Below are positions 1-7,615 of a stretch of DNA of 13,229 nt, one piece after another. Numbering within the stretch: the first letter of the stretch is position 1; every line of letters begins with the position of its first letter. Made by a program: the position numbers and the translations under genes. The DNA is from Verrucomicrobiales bacterium (GTDB lineage Bacteria; Verrucomicrobiota; Verrucomicrobiia; Limisphaerales; JAFMIX01): positions 1-13,229 of the forward strand of contig JAFMIX010000039.1 of assembly GCA_017853785.1 (NCBI GenBank). Reading direction: 5' to 3'. The notes below the pieces were generated by a model. That model ran no database searches. It had not been told where the DNA came from and saw nothing but the letters and a program-made list of their open reading frames with translations.

Positions 1-10
1 TGAGCCAGCT

Positions 11-104
11 ACGAATGGACACGAATACACACGAATTCAAAAGGCGTTGACGCACCATTTCCGTTCTTCCCGGTTTTCATTCGTGTGTATTCGTGTCCAT
101 TCGT
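11..104. repeat. Intergenic inverted repeat of ACGAAT hexamers
   Basis: Two 26-base arms (11-36 and 79-104) are exact reverse complements around a 42-base spacer. Each arm carries three copies of ACGAAT with 4-base spacers (GGAC, then ACAC), giving a 10-base period close to one DNA helical turn. The arms could form a cruciform or RNA hairpin. There is no U-run, so it is not a standard terminator. It looks like a dispersed intergenic repeat of a kind I associate with verrucomicrobial and planctomycete genomes. The element at 9395-9544 has the same design with a different hexamer. Confidence 0.85.
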
Positions 105-122
105 GGTTCAGCTTCACTGCCT

Positions 123-151
123 TTGCTTTCGCGTCCGGATTTCGGTAAGCT
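123..151 (+). promoter_or_regulatory. Possible promoter of the M20 peptidase gene
   Basis: TTGCTT (123-128), a 17-base spacer and TAAGCT (146-151) precede the ATG at 158 by six bases. The match to the sigma-70 consensus is weak (3/6 and 3/6). The support comes mainly from the same layout before lpxC and tyrA. If real, transcription would start at or next to the ATG and the message would be leaderless. Confidence 0.3.
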
Positions 152-157
152 CTGTCC

Positions 158-1528
158 ATGAACGCCGTTGAAAAATATCTCAAGCAAAACCAGCCCCGCT
201 TCGTCCGCGATTTGGCCGACTATGTCCACTTTCCCAGCGTTTCCGCCCAGCCCAAGCACAACAAAGACACCGCCGCCTGCGCCGCGTGGGTGGCCCAGCA
301 TTGCCGGGCCATCGGCATGGAGGCGCGGGTTTGCAAGACGGACTTTCATCCCATCGTGGTCGCCAAGACGCCGCGGAAGAAAAATTCCAAGAAGCCGCAC
401 TACATGGTCTATGGCCATTACGACGTGCAGCCGCCGGAGCCGTTTGAACTCTGGAAGACGCCGCCGTTCGCGCCACACGTTGCGGGCGGAAAGATGTTCG
501 GGCGTGGCACCAGCGACAACAAGGGCCAGAACCTCGCGCACCTCAAGGCCGCCGAAGCCTACTTGAAAACTGGCACCGAACTGCCGTGCGACCTCACGTT
601 CGTAATCGAAGGCGAGGAGGAAGTGGGCAGCGAAAGTCTGGCGGATTTTCTGAAGGCAAACCGCGCCGAGCTGAAATGCGATGGCGTCGTCGTGTCCGAC
701 ACCGGGTTGCCGGCGAAGCATCTGCCCGCGCTCACCAGCTCGCTGCGCGGCATCGCAGCGCTGGAAGTCACCGTCCACGGCCCGTCGCGTGACCTGCATT
801 CCGGCATCTTCGGCGGCTCGGTCAACAATCCCGCGCTCGCGCTGTGTCAGCTGCTGGCGCAATTGCGGGACAAGCATGGCCGCATCACCGTGCCCGGTTT
901 CTACGACGAAGTCCGCGAGCTTTCGCCGCGCGAGCGCAAGGCGATGCGCCGGCTGCCGTTCAACGCGCCCGCTTACAAGAAATTCCTTGGCGTTCCGGAA
1001 CTGTTCGGCGAACGGGGCTATACGCCGGACGAACAACGCGGCGTCCGCCCCACGCTGGAGATCAATGGCCTCACCAGCGGATATCAGGGCGAAGGCAGCA
1101 AGACCATCATTCCCGCTTGGGCGCGCGTAAAGATCACCTGCAGGCTCGTGCCTGCGCAAGACCCGGCCAAGATTGTCGCCGCTGTCGCCAGGCAGATCCG
1201 CAAGCTCGCGCCGCCGAGCGTGCACGTGAAGATCGAGCACGGCCACGGGGCCGAGCCGTATTGGGTGGAGTCCGAGGGTGCGCCGGCGCAGGCGGCGTTG
1301 CGGGCGTTGCGGCGGGCGTTCGGCCATGAGCCGGTCCTGTTGCATGAAGGCGGTTCGATTCCCATCGTGAATCTCTTCAAGCGCGTGCTGGGTGCGGATT
1401 CCTTGCTCGTCGGCCTCGCGCTGCCGGATGACAACTTGCATTCACCGAACGAGAAATTCGACCTGGAGGTGTTCGCCAAAGGTCAGTTGATGAGCGCGTA
1501 TCTTTGGCAGGAGCTGGGTGGAAAATAA
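158..1528 (+). CDS. M20 family metallopeptidase (dipeptidase-like)
   Basis: Encodes 456 residues with the full set of M20 (ArgE/DapE/CPG2/carnosinase) signatures, so it is probably a two-metal (Zn or Mn) cytosolic dipeptidase or acyl-amino-acid hydrolase. Visible motifs are YGHYDVQPP with metal ligand His87 and Asp89, GRGTSDNKGQ with bridging Asp120, EGEEEVGSE with the catalytic and metal glutamates near 154-155, VSDT with Asp181, and HSGIFGG at 214-220 in the lid/dimerisation domain. The C-terminal ligand is His428 in DDNLHSPNE. No signal peptide is seen. Length is normal for this class. The ATG at 158 is chosen because the protein begins there like its relatives and a candidate -10 box lies six bases upstream. 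The substrate cannot be read from sequence. The exonuclease gene follows after 15 bases, so co-transcription is likely. Confidence 0.93.
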   Translation: MNAVEKYLKQNQPRFVRDLADYVHFPSVSAQPKHNKDTAACAAWVAQHCRAIGMEARVCKTDFHPIVVAKTPRKKNSKKPHYMVYGHYDVQPPEPFELWKTPPFAPHVAGGKMFGRGTSDNKGQNLAHLKAAEAYLKTGTELPCDLTFVIEGEEEVGSESLADFLKANRAELKCDGVVVSDTGLPAKHLPALTSSLRGIAALEVTVHGPSRDLHSGIFGGSVNNPALALCQLLAQLRDKHGRITVPGFYDEVRELSPRERKAMRRLPFNAPAYKKFLGVPELFGERGYTPDEQRGVRPTLEINGLTSGYQGEGSKTIIPAWARVKITCRLVPAQDPAKIVAAVARQIRKLAPPSVHVKIEHGHGAEPYWVESEGAPAQAALRALRRAFGHEPVLLHEGGSIPIVNLFKRVLGADSLLVGLALPDDNLHSPNEKFDLEVFAKGQLMSAYLWQELGGK

Positions 1529-1543
1529 TTCAGATCACGGCTG

Positions 1544-2080
1544 ATGAAAAACATTGTCTATTTCGACCTCGAAACGCAGAAGTCCGCCGATGAGGTCGGC
1601 GGATGGGGCAACATCCGCGACATGCGCATGAGCGTCGGCGTGACTTACAGCACGGCGCGGGGCGATTACAAAATTTACGGCGAGGCGCAAGTGAACGACC
1701 TCATCAAGGAACTCCAGCGCGCCGACCTCGTGGTGGGCTTCAACACCGTGCGGTTCGATTACGACGTGCTGGTGGGGCACAACACTTTTTTTGATCCCGC
1801 GCAATTGAACACGCTTGATATGCTGGTCGAGCTGGAGAAATCCCTCGGCCACCGCATTAAACTCGATGCGCTCGCGAACGCCACGTTCGGCCTGGAGAAA
1901 ACGGCCGAAGGCTTGCAGGCCATCGAGTGGTTCAAGCAGGGCAAGCTCGTGGAGATCGCGGAATATTGTTGCTTTGACGTGAAGCTCACCAAGCTCATCC
2001 ACGAATACGGCGTGGAGCACAAGCAACTGCATTACACCAACAAGTCCGGCAAGAAACTCACCGTACCGGTGAAGTGGTGA
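1544..2080 (+). CDS. DEDDy-type 3'-5' exonuclease domain protein (RNase H-like fold)
   Basis: Encodes 178 residues that are almost entirely one RNase H-like nuclease domain. Motif I is VYFDLET (Asp8, Glu10). Motif II is VVGFNTVRFDYDVL (Asp72 in the FD pair). Motif III is EYCCFDVKLT, which fits the YxxxD pattern of the DEDDy subgroup (Tyr141, Asp145). All four acidic residues are present, so activity is expected. It resembles the stand-alone YprB/RNase_H_2 type, sometimes found as a C-terminal domain of helicases; no helicase is attached here. The short C-terminus (NKSGKKLTVPVKW) is basic. It starts 15 bases after the M20 gene with no separate promoter apparent. Its DNA or RNA substrate is unknown. 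Confidence 0.8.
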   Translation: MKNIVYFDLETQKSADEVGGWGNIRDMRMSVGVTYSTARGDYKIYGEAQVNDLIKELQRADLVVGFNTVRFDYDVLVGHNTFFDPAQLNTLDMLVELEKSLGHRIKLDALANATFGLEKTAEGLQAIEWFKQGKLVEIAEYCCFDVKLTKLIHEYGVEHKQLHYTNKSGKKLTVPVKW

Positions 2081-2081
2081 A

Positions 2082-3110
2082 TCAATACTGCTGCGTGGAC
2101 TTGTCCTTCGTGGATCGGCTGCGTGAATCGGTCGCTGCTCAAATCCACCTTGAACCGCGCGTCATCTTCGGCGGCGGCCTTCACCGTCACGCGCCACTCG
2201 GCAACGGCTTTTTGCGGCGAGCGCGGGCAGGGCTACCACCGTGACCGTGTTGGCTTTCGCCTTCACCGCCGTCGCGCCGGTGCCGGAGACGAACTCCTGG
2301 CTCGCGGGCAGCGTGCAGACCAGCCGCAAGTTCGTGCCGGTGATGGAGCCTTGGTTGGTGACTTTGATGACGCAGTTCACTTCCCTGCCGACTTCGATGG
2401 GGTCTTCGACGTCCACGACTTCGAGGAGGATGGCGGCGACGCCGGCGATGCGCGTGGCGCAATCCCTCTGCACCGGCGGCGCACTCGCGCTGCTCGCGGT
2501 CGGTGCGAAGGTCATTCCGCCCGGCTGGCGGCGTTGGAGTCCGGTGCAGACTTGCTTGCCGCCGCCGGCAGGGATGTTCGCAATCTCCCAAGTGACCTTG
2601 CCATCGGCGACTTTGCCTCCGTCCGTCGTGCCCGTGCCTGCGGCGGCTTTGGGAAGGGCAGGGTGATGGTGGCCTTTGGCTGGCGATGTTGCCGGTGTTG
2701 CGGACGGTCAGGCAAATCGTCGCGGGCCGAGCGAGCAAGACCGATTCCGGCGCGCTGCAATCAAGGGCGAGCGCGGCCTTCGGCTGCGACCCGAGGTCTT
2801 CGAGGAAGAAATTGCTGCGCGGCTTGGGCGTCACGCAGCGGTAGCGGCGACCGTTGGAGGTTAAGTTGAAGGCGCAGGCTGAGATGGGTTCTTCGCCGGC
2901 CCAAGTGCCATTGCGGAGGCAGATGGGCTTGCCGTTTTCGCGCGAGGACATGAAGGGCGTGGTGTCGCCGACGGAGATGTGCACCTCGGTGATTTCGGCG
3001 GTGAGCGCGGCGCGGTGCAGGTCTTCCAGATTGCCGGTCCAACCTCGCTGGCGCAAAATCTCGGCGGATGGTGAAAAGGCATCCCTTGATTTTCTTGGCG
3101 TTAAACTCCG
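2082..3110 (-). pseudogene. Broken DUF11-type repeat protein
   Basis: Reading the minus strand gives protein resembling the DUF11 surface proteins of Verrucomicrobia and Planctomycetes, but only by switching frame repeatedly. Segments in order are GWTGNLEDLHRAALTAEITE and SNFFLEDLG up to TVRNTGNIAS, then ATITLPFPK, then DGKVTWEIANIPAGGGKQV through AILLEVVDVEDPIEVG and TLPASQEFVSGTGA, then AVAEWRVTVKAAAEDDARFK, and finally STQQY followed by a stop at 2082-2084. The shifts lie near 2671-2682, 2651-2658 (a shortened C run), 2209-2213 (an extended run of five bases) and 2100-2108. The frame is open further upstream, but no ATG or signal peptide is seen, so the N-terminus also seems lost and the upper boundary is approximate. 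Two immunoglobulin-like DUF11 units can be recognised. An intact copy would probably be an exported adhesion or envelope protein. Flanking genes are intact, which favours true decay over sequencing error. Confidence 0.75.
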
Positions 3111-3217
3111 AAAAAGCTCGGGTAGAAGCGATCCAATTTTCCTTTGCAGGACTTGCCTCTGGCGGTTAGTGAGGGTAAGTAGTAGCCGCCGGTGCGCGCG
3201 CTGCGCATGGCAAAATT

Positions 3218-3640
3218 ATGACGCACAATTTCGGCAGTTTTGGTGGAAGCCACAGCCACGGGCATGGGCATGGACACAGCCACGATCCGGCGGGCACGGC
3301 AAAAGCCGGCGCGGCCAAGAAACCAACGTTCACCAAAGTGTTCCGTTGGGAGCCAGTGGCGGGGCAGGGGGTTCCGACCCAGGTGGAGATTCTCGGTTCG
3401 TTCACCGGTTGGAAAAAGTTACCGCTCGTCCGTTCTGCCGTCACCGGCACCTGGCAAATCACCATCGAGAACATTCTGAGTAATCGCACGCATCATTACA
3501 TGCTGCTCGTGGCCGGCCAGCCGGTTTCCGACAAGCATTGTGATGGCCTCGCCGTGCCCACCGAAGCGGTGGAGACGCAATATGCTTTGGCCACCCCGCG
3601 CGGTCCGCGGGTGCTGATGCTGTTTGCACAGACGAAATAG
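3218..3640 (+). CDS. Glycogen-binding module (CBM48/AMPK-beta-like) protein with His-rich N-terminus
   Basis: Encodes 140 residues. Residues 12-22 alternate His with Ser or Gly (HSHGHGHGHSH), followed by an Ala/Lys linker to about residue 36. Residues 40-135 resemble the E-set carbohydrate-binding domain of AMPK beta and CBM48 proteins: VEILGSFTGWKKLPLVRS with the sugar-stacking Trp65, TGTWQITIENI, and THHYMLLVAGQPVSDKHCDG in place of the usual HQYKFxVDG strand pair. No catalytic domain, signal peptide or membrane segment is seen. It probably binds glycogen or another alpha-glucan in the cytosol; the histidines could bind metal ions. The two parts may be unrelated in function. No glycogen enzymes lie nearby. 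It converges with the phosphoesterase, with only 10 bases between the stops and no terminator hairpin. Confidence 0.72.
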   Translation: MTHNFGSFGGSHSHGHGHGHSHDPAGTAKAGAAKKPTFTKVFRWEPVAGQGVPTQVEILGSFTGWKKLPLVRSAVTGTWQITIENILSNRTHHYMLLVAGQPVSDKHCDGLAVPTEAVETQYALATPRGPRVLMLFAQTK

Positions 3641-3650
3641 GCGCTCCGGT

Positions 3651-4595
3651 TCAGCCATTGGAACTGCCAGTCATCACGTAGGGAATTTCAAACTGGCTTG
3701 AAGCATTCGTGAGGAACTGGTCGATCCAAGGCGAATAGGTTTTCACCCGGATGACGTTGTTGCTCGGTGAGAACTGGTAGGTGCGAAGAAAGCCGTTGCC
3801 GCCGTTCGTCCAGCTTTGGTAGTCGCTCAGGCAAGCGTGGATGGTGTGGCCCGCGAAGACATCTGTCCGCCGCGCTTCCCCGGAATTGTGGCCGGAGAGC
3901 AGCAGGAAGAGATTCGGATTGTCCTTCAGGTTTTCGTGGATTTCCCGGCCGCGCGGATCAAACTCTCCGGTGACTGCCAGAATGTCATGACTGAGCACCA
4001 CCGCGCGGCGGTTCGCGTGGGATTTAAGCACGCTGTCTGCCCACGCATCAATGCCCGAATAGTCCACCGCTTTTTCCGCCTTCTTCCCGTAGCGGCTGTA
4101 ATCCACATACAGAAAAATAAAATCCAGCCCGCTGGCGCTCAACAGATCGAAGTGGCTTTGGTTGTTGTCGCCGTAATGGCCGCCGTAATACTTCCGTCCG
4201 GCGAACCGGTCCACGCCGAAATACTGGTTGTAACTCTTGATGCCGCCGATGTGGTCGTGGTTGCCGGGGACGGTGCCGTAAGGGATGCCTTCCGGCAGAC
4301 CGGTGCGCGCGGGGTTCTCCAACCGGTAAAGCGCGTTGGTGGCCACGTGCCATTGCTCCGGAAACTTATCCCCGTCCTGCACGATGTCCCCGAGGCCGCC
4401 GACATAAACGATGTTCAAGTTCGTGCGGTTGGCGATGATCCACTCGGTCTGCGCCTCGAAGATCTTGGGAAAATCCCGGCAATAAAATTGTGTGTCCGGC
4501 AGCACCGCGACCGTGAAGTCCGCCCCGGGTGGGGTGGTCTTGGGCGCGGCGACACTGTTCAGAACTAGCAGCAAGAGGAGCAGGAGGTATTTCAT
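3651..4595 (-). CDS. Secreted calcineurin-like metallophosphoesterase
   Basis: Encodes 314 residues. It begins with a signal peptide (MKYLLLLLLLVLNSVAA, probable cleavage after AA at 16-17), so the enzyme acts in the periplasm or outside the cell. Metallophosphoesterase motifs follow: VLPDTQ (Asp34, Gln36), GGLGDIVQDGD (Asp70), GNHDHIGG (Asn112, His113), VLSHD (His203) and SGHN (His236). Motif I is DxQ instead of DxH, as in some secreted members of the family. The histidine that often precedes the GD of motif II (HLGD) is glycine here. The remaining C-terminal region to residue 314 shows no second domain. The substrate could be a phosphomonoester or phosphodiester. The gene is divergent from the glycosyltransferase. 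A TAGTTT box stands six bases before the ATG, so it may have its own promoter. Confidence 0.85.
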   Translation of the reverse strand: MKYLLLLLLLVLNSVAAPKTTPPGADFTVAVLPDTQFYCRDFPKIFEAQTEWIIANRTNLNIVYVGGLGDIVQDGDKFPEQWHVATNALYRLENPARTGLPEGIPYGTVPGNHDHIGGIKSYNQYFGVDRFAGRKYYGGHYGDNNQSHFDLLSASGLDFIFLYVDYSRYGKKAEKAVDYSGIDAWADSVLKSHANRRAVVLSHDILAVTGEFDPRGREIHENLKDNPNLFLLLSGHNSGEARRTDVFAGHTIHACLSDYQSWTNGGNGFLRTYQFSPSNNVIRVKTYSPWIDQFLTNASSQFEIPYVMTGSSNG

Positions 4596-4601
4596 TTTCC
4601 G

Positions 4602-4631
4602 AAACTAACAAACACCGTCCGCCGGGAACAA
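4602..4631 (-). promoter_or_regulatory. Possible promoter of the metallophosphoesterase gene
   Basis: On the minus strand TTGTTC (4626-4631), an 18-base spacer and TAGTTT (4602-4607) stand exactly six bases before the ATG at 4595. Each box matches the sigma-70 consensus at only three positions. The spacing repeats what is seen at lpxC and tyrA and would give a leaderless message. Confidence 0.3.
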
Positions 4632-4651
4632 GACGGCACTTGGTGCTTCCT

Positions 4652-4680
4652 TTGCTTTGGTGTTCCGGAGACGCTACAGT
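4652..4680 (+). promoter_or_regulatory. Possible promoter of the glycosyltransferase gene
   Basis: TTGCTT (4652-4657), a 17-base spacer and TACAGT (4675-4680) lie in the divergent intergenic region, implying a short leader of about 15 bases before the ATG at 4702. The -35 box is identical to the candidate in front of the M20 gene. The match to consensus is modest. Confidence 0.3.
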
Positions 4681-4701
4681 TTCGCATCCGGTCGTTGGCC
4701 C

Positions 4702-5427
4702 ATGAAAATTTCCATCGTCATCCCCGCGTTCAACGAAGCGCGTCTCCTCGGCGACACCTTGCGCGCAGTGCAGGCTGCGCTGACCCGTTTCACCCGGCGC
4801 GGCTGGGCGACGGAACTCATCGTGTGCGACAACAACTCCACCGACGCCACCCCCGAGATTGCCCGCGCTGCCGGGGCGCAAGTTGTCTTCGAGCCGGAGA
4901 ACCAGATTGCGCGGGCGCGTAACTCCGGCGCGGCGGCAGCCACCGGCGACTGGCTCGTGTTTGTGGATGCGGATTCGCATCCCAGCGCGGAATTATTCGC
5001 CGACGTGGCCGCGCAGATCGAGTCCGGCCGGTGTCTCGCCGGAGGCAGCACGGTCATTCTGGATACGCCCAAGCTGTTGCCGCGCTTCGTGGCACAGTTG
5101 TGGAACTGGACCAGCCGCGTCACGCGCTGGCCGGCCGGTTCGTTCATCTACTGCGAGGCCGCTGTGTTCCAGAAGCTCGGCGGCTTCAACCAGGAATTGT
5201 TTGCCAGCGAGGAGATCGAATTCGGCCGGCGGTTGAAGCCGCTCGCCCGGGCCGAGCGCAAGCGGATCGTGATCCTCCACCGCCATCCGCTCGTGACTTC
5301 CGCCCGCAAAATCCACCTCTACACCTTCGGGGAACATCTGCGGTTTCTGCTCAAGACGATCCTGCGCGGCGGGCAGCCGTTGACCGACCGGGCCGCCTGC
5401 CACACTTGGTATGACGGGCGGCGCTAG
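4702..5427 (+). CDS. Family 2 glycosyltransferase (GT-A fold)
   Basis: Encodes 241 residues. The N-terminal strand MKISIVIPAFNEARLLGDTL is the classic GT2 opening, followed by ELIVCDNNSTDATPEIA, which contacts the nucleotide, and RNSGAAAATGDWLVFVDADS with the metal-binding DAD at 89-91. FASEEIEFGRR (168-176) corresponds to the ED acceptor/catalytic-base region. No transmembrane segment is evident, so this is a soluble or peripheral enzyme that probably adds a sugar to a lipid-linked or surface glycan. Donor and acceptor are unknown. The frame is open 15 codons further upstream, but the ATG at 4702 is chosen because the first beta strand of the fold starts there and an extension would overlap the candidate promoter. 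It lies upstream of the lipid A genes, which is suggestive but does not prove a role in lipopolysaccharide. Confidence 0.88.
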   Translation: MKISIVIPAFNEARLLGDTLRAVQAALTRFTRRGWATELIVCDNNSTDATPEIARAAGAQVVFEPENQIARARNSGAAAATGDWLVFVDADSHPSAELFADVAAQIESGRCLAGGSTVILDTPKLLPRFVAQLWNWTSRVTRWPAGSFIYCEAAVFQKLGGFNQELFASEEIEFGRRLKPLARAERKRIVILHRHPLVTSARKIHLYTFGEHLRFLLKTILRGGQPLTDRAACHTWYDGRR

Positions 5428-5452
5428 AAAGCAGTTGAAGGGAATCTACCGC

Positions 5453-5481
5453 TTGCCAAGCGTAGCGGGCGCTTGTTTAAT
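5453..5481 (+). promoter_or_regulatory. Likely promoter of the lpxC/fabZ gene
   Basis: TTGCCA (5453-5458), a 17-base spacer and TTTAAT (5476-5481) match the sigma-70 consensus at 5/6 and 5/6. This is the best promoter candidate in the window. The -10 box ends six bases before the GTG at 5488, so transcription would begin at or very close to the start codon. The longer possible start at 5473 (TTG) would lie inside this promoter, which supports the GTG. Confidence 0.5.
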
Positions 5482-5487
5482 TCCCGC

Positions 5488-6825
5488 GTGCTAAACCAGC
5501 AAACGCTCAACAAATCCGCCAGTTTTTCCGGCATCGGTCTCCACAGTGGCAATCGCGTCAACATGACCTTCCTGCCCGCGCCGGCCAACAGCGGCATCCG
5601 TTTCCGCCGCGTGGACCTCGAAGGCAAGCCCGAGATCGAGGCCCGCGTTGAAAACGTCTCCGAGACCAACCGCTCCACCACGCTCTCCAAGGGCAACGTC
5701 AAAGTCCACACCGTCGAGCACGTCCTTGCCGCCTTCGCCGGCGGCGGCATCGACAACGCCATCGTCGAACTCGATGCCAACGAGCCGCCCATCGCCGACG
5801 GCAGCGCCCGCGAATACCTCAAGATGCTCGCCACCGCCGGCGTGGCCGCGCAGCCCGAAAAGCGGGAAATTTACAATGTCACCGCCCCCATCGAACTCAA
5901 GCTTGGCGAGTCCGTAATGTCGCTCTTCCCGCACGATGCGCTCAAGATCACCTGCACCAGCGCGGACAAGAACGGCCGCTTCACCCAGTTTTTCAGCACC
6001 GAGATTTCCCCCAAGATTTGGGAGCGCGAAATCGCCCACGCCCGGACGTTCTGCTTCTACGAGGAGATTGAATACCTCATCAAGAACGGCCTCATCAAAG
6101 GCGGCAGCCTCGAGAACGCCGTCGTCATCCGCGAAGATGCCGTGCTCACCACCGAGCCCATGCGTTATCCGGAGGAATTCGCGCGGCACAAAATTCTCGA
6201 TATCATCGGCGACCTTTCGCTGGTCGGGCGGCCCATCACCGGCCACATCATCGCAGTCAAGCCCAGCCACGCGGCGAATTGCGAACTCGCCCGGCAGGTC
6301 GTCGCCCAAATGCAAAAGCCGCTCCGCGCCGTGCAGACCTTCACTCCGCCTCCGGCCGCCGCCGGCGCTCCCGTCGCTGCGCCTGCCGCCGGCGCGGACT
6401 TTGTCATGGACATCGATGAGATCATGCGGTTGCTGCCGCACCGGTATCCGTTCCTCTTTGTGGATCGCGTCACGAAGATCGACGGTAACTTCATCACCGG
6501 CGTCAAGAACGTCAGCATGAACGAGGAATTTTTCCTCGGCCACTTCCCCGGCCATCCCATCATGCCCGGTGTACTGCAGTTGGAAGCCATCGCGCAGGTC
6601 GCCGGCATTCTGCTGCTCAAACGCGTGGACCGTGCCGGCGCGCCCGCATACTTCATGGCCGCCGAAGATGTGAAATGGCGCAAGCCCGTCCGCCCCGGCG
6701 ACGTGCTCGTCATCGAGGTCGAACTTCTGAAACAGCGCGGCAAACTCGGCAAGGCCAAAGGCATTTGCAAAGTCGCCGGCGAAATCGTGAGCGAGGCCAC
6801 CGTCACCTTCATGTTCGCTGACTGA
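5488..6825 (+). CDS. lpxC/fabZ: Bifunctional LpxC deacetylase / FabZ dehydratase
   Basis: Encodes a 445-residue fusion. Residues 1-283 are LpxC, the zinc deacetylase for the committed step of lipid A synthesis: SGIGLHSG at 14-21, HTVEH with Glu77 and zinc ligand His78, HKILD with zinc ligands His234 and Asp238, and catalytic His261 in PSHAAN. An Ala/Pro-rich linker spans about 285-304. Residues 305-445 are FabZ, the (3R)-hydroxyacyl-ACP dehydratase: LLPHRYPFLFVDRV, then FLGHFPGHPIMPGVLQLEA with catalytic His352 and Glu366. Both active sites look complete. The fusion is known in Bacteroidetes, Chlorobi and Verrucomicrobia. It joins the two enzymes that draw on the hydroxyacyl-ACP branch point. 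GTG at 5488 gives MLNQQTLNKSASFSGIGLHS, which aligns with normal LpxC N-termini; a TTG at 5473 is the alternative. lpxA starts four bases after the stop, so the two are surely co-transcribed. Confidence 0.96.
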   Translation: MLNQQTLNKSASFSGIGLHSGNRVNMTFLPAPANSGIRFRRVDLEGKPEIEARVENVSETNRSTTLSKGNVKVHTVEHVLAAFAGGGIDNAIVELDANEPPIADGSAREYLKMLATAGVAAQPEKREIYNVTAPIELKLGESVMSLFPHDALKITCTSADKNGRFTQFFSTEISPKIWEREIAHARTFCFYEEIEYLIKNGLIKGGSLENAVVIREDAVLTTEPMRYPEEFARHKILDIIGDLSLVGRPITGHIIAVKPSHAANCELARQVVAQMQKPLRAVQTFTPPPAAAGAPVAAPAAGADFVMDIDEIMRLLPHRYPFLFVDRVTKIDGNFITGVKNVSMNEEFFLGHFPGHPIMPGVLQLEAIAQVAGILLLKRVDRAGAPAYFMAAEDVKWRKPVRPGDVLVIEVELLKQRGKLGKAKGICKVAGEIVSEATVTFMFAD

Positions 6826-6829
6826 TCTC

Positions 6830-7606
6830 ATGCCAGCCTCCATCCACTCTACCGCCGTTGTGCATCCCAACGCCAAGATTGGCGCCGGCTGCCATGTCGG
6901 GCCGTATTGCGTCATCGGCGAACACGTCACGCTGGGCGACAACTGCAAGCTCCATTCGCACGTGGTCATAGACGGCCACACCACGCTCGGCGCGGCGAAT
7001 GAAATTTTTCCCTTCGCCAGCATCGGCCTGCAGACGCAGGACTTGAAGTGGAAGGGTGGCATCACCCGCACCCAGATCGGCGACCGCAACACCTTCCGCG
7101 AATACGTCTCCATCCACAGTGCCACCAGCGACGGCGACGCGACCGTCATCGGCTCGGATAACCACATCCTGGCCTACTGCCACATCGCGCACGATTGTCG
7201 CCTCGGCGATCACATCGTCATGTCCAATGTCGCCACGCTCGCCGGCCATGTCACCGTCGAGGACCAGGCCATCATTGGCGGGTTGGCGGCGGTGCACCAG
7301 TTCTGCCGCATCGGCCGCCTCGCGATGATCGGCGGCTGCTCCAAGGTCGTGCAGGACATCCCGCCCTTCATGATCGGCGATGGCAATCCCGCCGAGACCC
7401 GCACCATCAACAAGGTCGGTATGGAACGGAACGGCATCAGCGAAGCCGCACAGGCTGCGCTGAAGACCGCCTACAAGACATTGTTCCGCGAAAAACTCAC
7501 CGTCTCCAACGCGTTGGCGAAGATCGAGCAGGAACTCCCGCCGCTGCCCGAAGTGCAACACCTCGTCCAATTCGTCCGCGCCAGCGAGCGCGGTATCGGC
7601 AAGTAA
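6830..7606 (+). CDS. lpxA: Acyl-ACP--UDP-N-acetylglucosamine O-acyltransferase
   Basis: Encodes 258 residues, the normal LpxA length. It catalyses the first step of lipid A synthesis, transferring a 3-hydroxyacyl chain from ACP to UDP-GlcNAc in the cytoplasm as a homotrimer. The N-terminal two thirds is a left-handed beta helix built of hexapeptide repeats (for example IHSTAVVHPNAKIGAGCHVG). AYCHIAHDCRLG carries the catalytic histidine at 121 (equivalent to E. coli His125). GGLAAVHQFCRIGRLAMIGG is the conserved segment that follows, and residues about 190-258 form the helical C-terminal domain. It lies four bases after lpxC/fabZ with no recognisable ribosome-binding site of its own. The next gene starts ten bases after the stop. 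Confidence 0.96.
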   Translation: MPASIHSTAVVHPNAKIGAGCHVGPYCVIGEHVTLGDNCKLHSHVVIDGHTTLGAANEIFPFASIGLQTQDLKWKGGITRTQIGDRNTFREYVSIHSATSDGDATVIGSDNHILAYCHIAHDCRLGDHIVMSNVATLAGHVTVEDQAIIGGLAAVHQFCRIGRLAMIGGCSKVVQDIPPFMIGDGNPAETRTINKVGMERNGISEAAQAALKTAYKTLFREKLTVSNALAKIEQELPPLPEVQHLVQFVRASERGIGK

Positions 7607-7615
7607 GGCCCGCGC

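Noticed and set aside
11..104. Inverted repeat considered as a CRISPR fragment or terminator
   Set aside because: There is one inverted pair, not direct repeats with unique spacers, and no U-run follows the hairpin.
77..1441. 454-codon open frame on the minus strand opposite the M20 peptidase gene
   Set aside because: It is a shadow of a high-GC gene: the plus strand carries complete M20 motifs, and the antisense product is Arg/Ala/Gly-rich with no recognisable domain.
2123..2869. 248-codon plus-strand open frame in the 2.1-3.2 kb region
   Set aside because: The product is low-complexity and Arg/Gly-rich, whereas the minus strand shows real DUF11 similarity in several frames.
5491..7167. 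558-codon open frame on the minus strand across lpxC/fabZ and lpxA
   Set aside because: It spans two well-defined genes on the other strand, has no domain signature, and comes from codon-position bias in GC-rich DNA.
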